Shown: positions 52,112 through 59,932 of the stretch, piece by piece
How positions within the stretch are numbered: the stretch's first letter is position 1
Layout of the letters: every line of letters starts with the position of its first letter
Source: Runella limosa DSM 17973
Lineage (GTDB): Bacteria; Bacteroidota; Bacteroidia; Cytophagales; Spirosomataceae
Direction: 5' to 3'
Assembly (NCBI RefSeq): GCF_000482465.1
Contig: NZ_KI519420.1
Span: 355,344-419,343 of the forward strand
DNA: 64,000 bases
The notes under the pieces: generated by a model
The model's database searches: none
Told to the model about the DNA's origin: nothing
What the model saw: the letters and a program-made list of their open reading frames with translations, nothing else
Made by a program: the position numbers and the translations under genes

Positions 52112-52744
52112 ATGAAAAAATTATTGTTTGTTTTTATGGTTGTTGCCACTACGGCAGTGGGGCAAACCAACGACAAAGAGGCGTCGTACGAACAAGTGGT
52201 GATGCAGCGCGCCCAAAAGATTGTAGCGACGTTGCAACTGCCTGATTCAGTCCAGTTCAAGCGGGTGAGCAGCCGAGTTGCTCAACAATACCTCAGACTG
52301 AATACCATCCACGAAGGGCTGAAAACGGCTAAAAAAGCATTGACCGAACCGTCGGAAGAAAAAGTAAAACAGTTAGAGTCGGAAACGAACGTTCAACTGG
52401 GGCAATTACACAAAAACTACCTTGCTGACCTTGTCAAAGATCTCACGCCCGCCCAAGTTGACCAAATAAAAGACGGAATGACGTACGGTGTGTTGCCCAA
52501 AACGTACCGAGGCTACCAAGAAATGTTACCCGATTTGACCGAAACCCAAAAAGCCCAAATCCTGACGTGGCTCACCGAAGCCCGCGAGTTGGCCATGGAT
52601 GCCGATACGTCGGAGAAAAAACATGCGTGGTTTGGTAAGTACAAAGGAAAAATCAACAACTACTTATCGGCCCAAGGTATCGATATGAAAAAGGCGGGCC
52701 AAGACTGGGAAAAACGAATCAAAGAAGCAAAAAACAAATCTTAA
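52112..52744 (+). CDS. DUF3826 secreted protein
   Basis: ATG at 52112 gives 210 residues with a signal peptide (LLFVFMVVATTAVGQ). The mature helical protein has YEQVVMQRAQKIVATLQLPD, LHKNYLADLVKDLTPAQVDQ, IKDGMTYGVLPKTYRGYQEM and KHAWFGKYKGKINNYLSAQG, matching the DUF3826 family. Members recur beside pectin and rhamnogalacturonan genes in Bacteroidota, but no activity is established to my knowledge. It starts 18 bp after the GH95 stop. Palindromic hairpins follow. Confidence 0.8.
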   Translation: MKKLLFVFMVVATTAVGQTNDKEASYEQVVMQRAQKIVATLQLPDSVQFKRVSSRVAQQYLRLNTIHEGLKTAKKALTEPSEEKVKQLESETNVQLGQLHKNYLADLVKDLTPAQVDQIKDGMTYGVLPKTYRGYQEMLPDLTETQKAQILTWLTEARELAMDADTSEKKHAWFGKYKGKINNYLSAQGIDMKKAGQDWEKRIKEAKNKS

Positions 52745-52759
52745 TGTGCCTCGGTGCAC

Positions 52760-52841
52760 GTGGGTGCTCACAACCTAAGGTGTGCTGTGCCAGCGGTTGC
52801 TCACAACCGCGCCTCCGTGCACGTGGTTGCTCACAACCACG
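52760..52841. repeat. GGTTG-CTCA-CAACC hairpins, locus C
   Basis: Complete copies lie at 52793-52810 (GCGGTTG, CTCA, CAACCGC) and 52822-52841 (CGTGGTTG, CTCA, CAACCACG), with a degenerate copy at about 52760-52775. The flank CCGTGCACGTGG before the last copy closely matches CCGTGCCCGTGG at locus A, so the repeated unit is longer than the hairpin alone. They separate the DUF3826 gene from the second susC. Confidence 0.85.
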
Positions 52842-52898
52842 ACTTCAAAATACCAATAAACCTCAAACTAAGTTCAAAACTAATCCAATTACTCTTCA

Positions 52899-55800
52899 AT
52901 GAATCCTTTTTTACAAACCAAACTAACATGGGACAAAAGCCTCACCAAGGCGTGTCTCACGGCGGTAGTAGCTGTTTGTTTTATGGGAGTTTCCTACGCT
53001 GAAAAACAGGGAGGAACTACGCCAAAAACAACCGTGAAAACGGCCGCAATTACCGTAACAGGAAATGTAAAGGACGCTGCTGGGCAACCTATTCCAGGGG
53101 CCAACGTAATTATTAAAGGCACGAAAGTAGGGACATTTACCAACGGTGAAGGGAATTTTAAAATTGATGTGCCTAAAGGGAACGAAATCCTAGTGATTAG
53201 CTCAGTAGGGTATAAAATGCGGGAAGTGGCCGTTAATGGCCAAACCAACATTAACCTAACCCTCGACGATGACGTGGCTTCCATCAGCGAAGTAGTCGTA
53301 GTCGGTTATGGTTCGCAGAAAAAAGTGAGCCTTACGGGAGCGGTGGCCGCCGTTGACATGAAAGCCATTCAAGAATTACCCGTCGGGAGTTTGTCGGCGG
53401 CGTTGCAAGGCCAAATGCCAGGGGTAGGCGTTTCGGGAGGAATGAGCCGCCCAGGGGACAATGCCCAGCTGACGGTTCGGAATCCGATTGTTTTATCCAA
53501 AGATGGTGGTACGTTACGCCCTTTGTTTGTGATTGACAACGTGGTACGAACCGAAGACGATTTTAACCTTTTGGACGTATCGGAAGTAGAAGCGATTTCG
53601 GTCTTGAAAGATGCCGCAGCGGCTATTTACGGAGCGCGTTCTAACCAAGGGGTAGTGGTGGTAAGCACCAAACGCGGAAAAGCAGGCGCACCCAAATTTA
53701 GCTACAGTGGCTCGGTAGGGGTATCGGATGCGGCGATGTTGCCCAAAATGATGAATGGGTACGAACATGCTACCTATATGAACGACCTCAATTTTGCAGG
53801 TGGAAAAGCAGCCACCGACCCGTTGATCTATACCCAAGACGAACTCGACCATTTTAAACAAAACAACTACGATTGGTTAAAAATGGCGTGGAAACCTTCG
53901 TCAGTGATGCGTCATGCGCTCAATGTGAGCGGAGGAAGTGAGCGGGCTACGTACTTTGCAGGGATTACCTACAATGCCCAAAACGCCAATTTCGACAAGA
54001 TTAACGCCAACAAATGGACGTTTCGTGCCAGCGCTGACATCGTGGTGGCAAAAGGGCTAAAAACGGGCTTGTCGTTGAGCGGTGATTTGTACGACAAACA
54101 AATGTATTACCTCAAACAAGGCGGCGAAAACCCCGAAAACGACATGAAGTCGCTGCTGTTTACGCCGCAGTTTAACCCACCTTATGTAAACGGTCTTCCA
54201 GTATTGTTGTCAAATGCAGGGAACGTAAATACAGTTGACGCGTTCCACTTTTTTGAAGTTCAAAACTCAGATAACTTCACCCGTACACGTAATACGGGCT
54301 TGAACGTTACGGCCAATATTGACTACGAAATACCTTTCATCAAAGGCTTGAAAGCCCGCGTATTGTTTGCCAAAACCCTTGATAATAGCTTCGGAAAGCA
54401 ATACGGGACGAAGTATAATGTGTATGCCTTCAGTATGTTAGGTCAGAATAAACACATCTACGGAGGCGATATTTTACGGACGGTATCTATGAATAATGGC
54501 GACCGCGTGCGTATCAACCCAAGCTATAACGATACGTACCAATTTAACGGCTATTTGAACTACGACCGCCAATTTGGGAAACATCACGTGTCGGGAATTG
54601 CCTTTTTTGAACAATCGGAAACCAACTACGACAACGTGGCCGCGATGGCCGAAGGCGTTATTCTTGGGGGATTGCCTAATATGCGTTATGCCACAGGTAC
54701 TCAAACGGCTTCTGAAAGCCAATCAGAGTCAGGAAACTTGTCGTATGCAGGTCGTATCAATTACAATTATGCCAACAAGTACTTACTCGAAATGGCTGCC
54801 CGTTATGACGCCTCTACCAACTTTGCCCCCGAATACCGCTGGGGCTTTTTCCCGTCAGTGTCGGCTGGTTGGGTGATTTCGGACGAAAACTTCTTCAAAA
54901 ACAACGTGTCTTTTGTTGACTTCTTGAAATTCCGTGGGTCAGTGGGCTTTATGGGGGGAGATGCCACCAAAGCCTATAACTGGCTAACAAGCTACTCTAT
55001 CCAAACGGGCAAAGGAGCTGTGTTTGGCGGAAACAGCGACCGTCCGTTGATTATTTCTCCCAATAATGCCATGGCCAACCGTCAGGCACGTTGGGACAAC
55101 AACACAAAATATAACTTCGGGATTGATGCGCAATTCCTGAAAAATCGCTTGTCGTTGGGGTTAGATGCCTTTTATGATCATCGTTACAACATGCTGACAG
55201 CCTTGACTTCGTCGGTTCCATTGCTCGTCGGGGCAACTCTTCCGTCGGAAAACTATGCGTCAGTCGATGGTTTTGGCTACGAAATCTCATTGGGCTGGGC
55301 TGACAAAATTACCAACGATTGGACGTATAAAGTCAACGCGTTTTTGTCGTGGAGTGACAACAAACAATTGAAGGTAGATGTGGACAAAGGTAAAATAGGC
55401 ACTTACGAAGATCCTATCGGAAAATCTACTGACATGGGCGTGCAAGGCTACCAATATGCGGGAATGTTCCGCACGCAGCAAGACGTGGACAGCTGGTTGG
55501 AGAAAAACCCAGGCTATACCATTTTTGGGGCTGCTCCTAAGCCAGGAATGCTTTATTATCAGGACGTGCGAGGGCCAAAAGATGCAACAGGACAATACAC
55601 CGCTCCCGACGGGAAAATTACGACGGATGACCAGTTGTTTTTAACCAAAAAAGCAAACAATCATTACGGATTGGGTTTCAATGTAAGCACTACCTACAAA
55701 AACTTATCGGTATCGGTCGTAATGGGGGCTTCGTTTGGAGGGCAAGCCGTCATCGAATCATCAGCGCGTAATCAAGCGACCCTGACGGCCAACCGCCCGC

Positions 55801-56117
55801 AGTTCTGGGCTGATCACTGGACACCACAAAATACTTCTGCTGCTTATCCAAGCCCTTATTATAGAGATACTTACCAAGTACTGTCTGATTTTTGGTTTGC
55901 CAATTCGTTGTCGGCAGGGATGCGTAACTTCAATGTTTCGTATGGATTACCTGCGAAGGCAGCAAAAAAATTGGGCATGAGCAACCTGAAGGTGTATCTG
56001 GTGGCGGTGAATCCGTTCAATTTCTACAATCCATACAGCTACAAAGCGTACTCAGGAAGCTACGATGCGTACCCAACTTTGCGCTCGTTCTCGTTGGGGG
56101 TAAATCTTGGTTTGTAG
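52899..56117 (+). CDS. SusC/RagA-type TonB-dependent outer-membrane transporter (pair 2)
   Basis: The 1072-residue receptor has a signal region (CLTAVVAVCFMGVSYA), a carboxypeptidase-regulatory-like domain (VTGNVKDAAGQPIPGANVII), a TonB-box-like SEVVVVGYGSQKKVSLTGAV, a plug (PLFVIDNVVRTEDDFNLLDV, ISVLKDAAAAIYGARSNQGV) and a barrel ending in RSFSLGVNLGL. It is clearly different from pair 1 (KKVSLTGAVAAV against INRRDLTGSVSSV), so the locus probably imports two kinds of oligosaccharide. The SusD partner follows after 72 bp, with one hairpin of the dispersed family between them. Confidence 0.95.
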   Translation: MNPFLQTKLTWDKSLTKACLTAVVAVCFMGVSYAEKQGGTTPKTTVKTAAITVTGNVKDAAGQPIPGANVIIKGTKVGTFTNGEGNFKIDVPKGNEILVISSVGYKMREVAVNGQTNINLTLDDDVASISEVVVVGYGSQKKVSLTGAVAAVDMKAIQELPVGSLSAALQGQMPGVGVSGGMSRPGDNAQLTVRNPIVLSKDGGTLRPLFVIDNVVRTEDDFNLLDVSEVEAISVLKDAAAAIYGARSNQGVVVVSTKRGKAGAPKFSYSGSVGVSDAAMLPKMMNGYEHATYMNDLNFAGGKAATDPLIYTQDELDHFKQNNYDWLKMAWKPSSVMRHALNVSGGSERATYFAGITYNAQNANFDKINANKWTFRASADIVVAKGLKTGLSLSGDLYDKQMYYLKQGGENPENDMKSLLFTPQFNPPYVNGLPVLLSNAGNVNTVDAFHFFEVQNSDNFTRTRNTGLNVTANIDYEIPFIKGLKARVLFAKTLDNSFGKQYGTKYNVYAFSMLGQNKHIYGGDILRTVSMNNGDRVRINPSYNDTYQFNGYLNYDRQFGKHHVSGIAFFEQSETNYDNVAAMAEGVILGGLPNMRYATGTQTASESQSESGNLSYAGRINYNYANKYLLEMAARYDASTNFAPEYRWGFFPSVSAGWVISDENFFKNNVSFVDFLKFRGSVGFMGGDATKAYNWLTSYSIQTGKGAVFGGNSDRPLIISPNNAMANRQARWDNNTKYNFGIDAQFLKNRLSLGLDAFYDHRYNMLTALTSSVPLLVGATLPSENYASVDGFGYEISLGWADKITNDWTYKVNAFLSWSDNKQLKVDVDKGKIGTYEDPIGKSTDMGVQGYQYAGMFRTQQDVDSWLEKNPGYTIFGAAPKPGMLYYQDVRGPKDATGQYTAPDGKITTDDQLFLTKKANNHYGLGFNVSTTYKNLSVSVVMGASFGGQAVIESSARNQATLTANRPQFWADHWTPQNTSAAYPSPYYRDTYQVLSDFWFANSLSAGMRNFNVSYGLPAKAAKKLGMSNLKVYLVAVNPFNFYNPYSYKAYSGSYDAYPTLRSFSLGVNLGL

Positions 56118-56122
56118 TGAAA

Positions 56123-56140
56123 GCGGTTGCTCACAACCGC
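56123..56140. repeat. Single GGTTG-CTCA-CAACC hairpin, locus D
   Basis: GCGGTTG, loop CTCA, CAACCGC lies five bases after the second susC stop and before its susD. Placed inside a transporter pair, it may tune the SusD to SusC ratio by stabilising or attenuating the transcript. Confidence 0.85.
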
Positions 56141-56189
56141 GTCATAACCTGTTAGTAATGAACAAAAAAGGTGGTTCGCCACAAAACAA

Positions 56190-57959
56190 ATGACAACAAT
56201 GAAACGTAACTATTTTTCTATACTCAGCCTTTTGGGACTGCTTGGACTGGCAAGTTGCGAAAAGGTACTCGATAAAACCGATTTAGGCTCGGTCAACGGA
56301 AGCCTTATTTTTAAAGACTCAGTCCTTGCGCGGATGAATTTGGACTATATCTACGATCAAAACCTGCCTACGTGGGGAGGTACGTGGGGAAGTCGCCCTG
56401 ATCTTTCGGACGAATCATCGGGTGAAAGCAAGTTTTTTGAAGGAACTCTCTTGGTAAACGATGTTGGAGATTTTGGAACGGCGCTCAATGCGACAAACAA
56501 CTACGGAAAAATTCGGGTGATTAATACCTTTATCAATGACGTAAACGCAGGAACAATTGCCCAAGGTGCTAAAAACCGCCTCAACGCGCAGGCTCAGTTC
56601 TTTCGGGCGTGGCGTTATTTTGACTTGGTTCGTTTGTATGGAGGCGTGCCTTTGGTCACAAAACCCCTTCAAGCTGTGGGAGTAGAAGCGCGTGATGCAG
56701 CGTTTTTGTCAAGAAATACCACCACTGAAACCTACAAGCAAATCGCCAGCGATTTAGATTCTGCCATGTTGTTTTTGCCTGGGAAATGGGGCTCGTCCGA
56801 TTGGGGACGTATTACCAAAGGAGGAGCTGCTGCGCTCAAAGGCAAAGCGTTGTTGTACGCCGCCAGTCCACAATTTAACCCAACGGATGATGCTGCTAAG
56901 TGGCAAGCGTCGTATGCAGCCAACAAACAGGCGTATGATTTGTTGGTGGCAAACGGATACGGCCTTCATTCGTCGTTTGACCAGCTTTGGTTTCAGGAAG
57001 TGAATAATCCAGAAGCGGTTTTCTTGACGGGGTTCAATACCTCAACGGGTGATCAAACCAGAAAAAACAACGGCTACGATAACTCTACTCGGCCATCGTA
57101 CGCAGGTACGGCGGGAGGTTCCAATCAGCCTTCGTGGGAAATGGTAAAAGCATTCCCGATGAAAGACGGTAAAAAAGTGGGAGAATCGACGAAGTATACC
57201 TATTCCGACCAATTGTTCTATAAAAACCGTGACCCTCGTTTTGACAAAACCATCGCGTATAACGGCGTAAACTGGCCTTTAAACGGAAATACTTCTTACA
57301 AACTTTGGACGTATTTTGTGAGTAACAAAACAGTAGAAGTAAAGGCTTCAAACACGGGCTTTTATACACGAAAGGCGATTAACCCAACAGTAGGCGTAAG
57401 TGATGTACAGTTTTCTGGTACCGACTGGATTGAAATTCGTTTTGCGGAAGTGTTGCTTAATTTAGCCGAAAGTGCTTGCGGCATCAACAGCCTCGACGAA
57501 GCTTATACGCACCTTAAAGCCATTCGCAAAAGAGCGGGCATTGAAGCAGGAACCGACGGAATGTACGGCCTAAAATCCAACATGACGCGTGCCGAAATGT
57601 TTGATGCGATTTTGTTTGAGCGTCAGATTGAGTTTGCTTTTGAAGGAAAGCGTTTTTGGGATTTGCGTCGTTGGAAACTTATTGAGAAGACGTTGAACGG
57701 CAAAAGAAGAACGGGCGTCACCATTAACCTTAAAACAACGGGCGTACCTGCCGATTTTGCGACCAATCGCGACAATGTTGATTTGGACGTAGCTTATACC
57801 AATTATTTCACGATTGTGACAAAACAATTGGATACTAAATATGCAATCAACTGGAAGCCAGAGTATTATTTCTTCGCTATCCCGCAGTCGGCCATTGACA
57901 ATAATCCTAAGATTATTCAAAATAATACGTGGGGCGGCGGCTTTGATCCTTTGAAGTAA
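56190..57959 (+). CDS. SusD/RagB-type glycan-binding lipoprotein (pair 2)
   Basis: The 589-residue protein (ATG at 56190 or 56199) has the signal SILSLLGLLGLASC, a lipobox. SusD signatures are NRLNAQAQFFRAWRYFDLVR, LYGGVPLVTKPL, AALKGKALLYAASPQFNP, WIEIRFAEVLLNLAESACGI, AIRKRAGIEAGTDGMYGL and FERQIEFAFEGKRFWDLRRW. It pairs with the upstream SusC on the outer surface. The stop is followed by a long imperfect palindrome rather than a simple terminator. Confidence 0.94.
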   Translation: MTTMKRNYFSILSLLGLLGLASCEKVLDKTDLGSVNGSLIFKDSVLARMNLDYIYDQNLPTWGGTWGSRPDLSDESSGESKFFEGTLLVNDVGDFGTALNATNNYGKIRVINTFINDVNAGTIAQGAKNRLNAQAQFFRAWRYFDLVRLYGGVPLVTKPLQAVGVEARDAAFLSRNTTTETYKQIASDLDSAMLFLPGKWGSSDWGRITKGGAAALKGKALLYAASPQFNPTDDAAKWQASYAANKQAYDLLVANGYGLHSSFDQLWFQEVNNPEAVFLTGFNTSTGDQTRKNNGYDNSTRPSYAGTAGGSNQPSWEMVKAFPMKDGKKVGESTKYTYSDQLFYKNRDPRFDKTIAYNGVNWPLNGNTSYKLWTYFVSNKTVEVKASNTGFYTRKAINPTVGVSDVQFSGTDWIEIRFAEVLLNLAESACGINSLDEAYTHLKAIRKRAGIEAGTDGMYGLKSNMTRAEMFDAILFERQIEFAFEGKRFWDLRRWKLIEKTLNGKRRTGVTINLKTTGVPADFATNRDNVDLDVAYTNYFTIVTKQLDTKYAINWKPEYYFFAIPQSAIDNNPKIIQNNTWGGGFDPLK

Positions 57960-57962
57960 AAA

Positions 57963-58049
57963 ATCACCTCACCCCTTGCCCCTCTCCTTGTAGGCGAGGG
58001 GTAAAATATAAGACCGCGACGGGTTACCGTGAGGAGGCAGGGGTGAGAT
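57963..58049. repeat. Long imperfect palindrome after the second susD
   Basis: CTCACCCCTTGCC near the left end is complementary, with one bulge, to GGCAGGGGTGAG near the right end (58037-58048). CCCCTC and GAGGGG form an inner hairpin. The C-rich sequence CCTCACCCC...CCCCTCTCC is, from memory, a motif dispersed widely in bacterial genomes. It occupies nearly all of the gap before the PL1 gene. Confidence 0.6.
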
Positions 58050-58063
58050 AAAAAAACAAATCT

Positions 58064-59791
58064 ATGACAAAGACAGTGATCACACCAGACTTAGAATTAT
58101 ACAATACTGGTTTTCTAAAAAATCAGCGGCTATCTGCGCTTGAAAATCTGCGTCATCTGCGGACTAAATTTTCATCACTTTTGGTGATAGCGGTGTTACT
58201 GGGAACAAAACAGTCCGTTTTGGCCCAGTATCCGCAAGTCCCCCAAGACGTGCAAAAAGCCAGCGACGATATGCTCAAAGAAGCGATGCACCAGTCGAAT
58301 ATTGCTTGGCAAAAGGCATTACCCATCATTCAAAAAGAATCCCGCGAGGGAAAACCGTACATTCCGTGGGCAGCACGTCCTGTCGATTTACCGCAAGCTT
58401 CGATTCCCGCTTTTCCAGGAGCAGAGGGGGGAGGAGCCTTTTCGTTTGGCGGTCGCGGGGGAAAAGTCTATGTCGTTACGAGTTTAGAAGACAATGGCCC
58501 AGGTACATTGCGGGAAGCGTGCGAACAAGGCGGGGCGCGTACCATTGTGTTTAATGTCGCAGGTATCATTCGTCTCAAAACTCCCTTGATTATCCGCGCT
58601 CCTTACGTTACGATTGCAGGGCAGACTGCCCCAGGTGATGGCGTTTGCGTAGCGGGTGAGTCGGTTTGGATCAATACGCACGATGTCGTAATTCGGTATA
58701 TGCGTTTTCGTCGGGGAGAAACTTTTGTAGGCCGCCGTGATGACTCCATCGGTGGAAATCCCATTGGGAATATCATCATCGATCACGTCTCGTCAAGTTG
58801 GGGGCTAGACGAAAATATGTCGATGTACCGTCACATGTACAACGACAGTACGGGAGCCATTGAACAAAAGCTACCCACGGTCAATATTACCATTCAAAAC
58901 TCCATTTTTTCGGAAGCATTAGATACGTGGAACCACGCCTTTGGAAGTACGTTAGGGGGCGAAAACTGCACCTTTATGCGCAACCTTTGGGCCGATAACG
59001 CGGGGCGTAATCCTTCGATTGGTTGGTTTGGAGTCTTCAATTTCGTCAATAATGTGGTCTTTAACTGGGTACACCGCTCGGTGGACGGCGGTGATTACCG
59101 CGCGATGTACAATATTGTCAACAATTATTTTAAGCCAGGGCCATTGACCCCCAAAGATTCACCCATCGGGTACCGTATTTTGAAACCCGAATCAGGCAGA
59201 AGCAAATTGGGCTACTTGACGTTTGGGCGGGCGTACGTAAACGGTAACGTAGTAGAAGGAAACGACGTGGTAACCAAGGATAACTGGAACGGTGGGGTAC
59301 AAGTCGAAAACTTTAAAAATGCCGATAAATACATGCCAGACATCAAAGTGAATGCGCCACTTCCGATGCCCGAAATGACGATTCTACCTACCGCCAAAGC
59401 CCACGATTATGTATTGGCCAATGCAGGAGCTACTTTGCCAAAACGTGACCCTGTGGACACGCGCATTGTGGAGCAAGTTCGTACGGGAAAAATTACGTAT
59501 TTAGAAGACGTAAAACTTCCTGAGACGCAGTTTAAGCACCGTCGTTTGCCCATTGATTCGTACAAACAAGGTATCATTACGGACATTGCGCAAGTAGGCG
59601 GGTATCCTGACTACAAAGGAACTCCTTATGTCGATACCGATAAAGACGGAATGCCTGATGCTTGGGAAACGAAGAACGGTCTCAACCCACGCGACCCATC
59701 GGATGCAAGTGCGGATAAAAACAAGGATGGCTATACCAATATCGAGGACTACCTCAATAGCGTAGTGTCGGTAAAACAGGTTAAACCCTAG
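58064..59791 (+). CDS. Secreted pectate lyase, PL1 type, with C-terminal Ca-binding repeat
   Basis: The 575-residue protein has an unusually long N-region (about 40 residues) before the hydrophobic core SSLLVIAVLLGTKQSVLAQ. Part of it is encoded by a repetitive DNA segment. The beta-helix begins AFPGAEGGGAFSFGGRGGKV and YVVTSLEDNGPGTLREACEQ. Later it has DDSIGGNPIG and IIIDHVSSSWGLDENMSM (Ca ligands) and LWADNAGRNPSIGWFG with the catalytic-type Arg. The C-terminus has VDTDKDGMPDAWETKNGLNP and ADKNKDGYTNIEDYLN, two Ca-binding loops. It should cut de-esterified homogalacturonan by beta-elimination outside the cell. Confidence 0.88.
   Translation: MTKTVITPDLELYNTGFLKNQRLSALENLRHLRTKFSSLLVIAVLLGTKQSVLAQYPQVPQDVQKASDDMLKEAMHQSNIAWQKALPIIQKESREGKPYIPWAARPVDLPQASIPAFPGAEGGGAFSFGGRGGKVYVVTSLEDNGPGTLREACEQGGARTIVFNVAGIIRLKTPLIIRAPYVTIAGQTAPGDGVCVAGESVWINTHDVVIRYMRFRRGETFVGRRDDSIGGNPIGNIIIDHVSSSWGLDENMSMYRHMYNDSTGAIEQKLPTVNITIQNSIFSEALDTWNHAFGSTLGGENCTFMRNLWADNAGRNPSIGWFGVFNFVNNVVFNWVHRSVDGGDYRAMYNIVNNYFKPGPLTPKDSPIGYRILKPESGRSKLGYLTFGRAYVNGNVVEGNDVVTKDNWNGGVQVENFKNADKYMPDIKVNAPLPMPEMTILPTAKAHDYVLANAGATLPKRDPVDTRIVEQVRTGKITYLEDVKLPETQFKHRRLPIDSYKQGIITDIAQVGGYPDYKGTPYVDTDKDGMPDAWETKNGLNPRDPSDASADKNKDGYTNIEDYLNSVVSVKQVKP
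58119..58173. repeat. Repetitive ATCWGCG segment within the PL1 signal-peptide region
   Basis: The DNA encoding residues about 19-36 of the PL1 protein contains ATCAGCGG, ATCTGCGC, ATCTGCGTC and ATCTGCGG in close series. From memory this series is a dispersed intergenic repeat in Bacteroidota. If so, the repeat has been captured into the 5' end of the gene and now codes for part of the leader. Confidence 0.5.
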
Positions 59792-59806
59792 TTTTACTTG
59801 TGCTGA

Positions 59807-59897
59807 GGGTTGCTCACAACCCGACGAATAAAATGTCGAGTGCAGAGGGCAGAATGTCGAATATTATGTTCCTCGTGCTGAGGGTTGCTCACAACCC
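59807..59897. repeat. Two GGTTG-CTCA-CAACC hairpins, locus E
   Basis: GGGTTG-CTCA-CAACCC occurs at 59807-59822 and 59882-59897, each inside an identical longer context GTGCTGAGGGTTGCTCACAA followed by CCCGAC. The spacer carries two AATGTCGA segments. The pair lies between the PL1 gene and the beta-helix/TIM-barrel gene. Confidence 0.85.
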
Positions 59898-59932
59898 GAC
59901 CAAATCATAAACGAATTAAGTAAACGTCCGTT

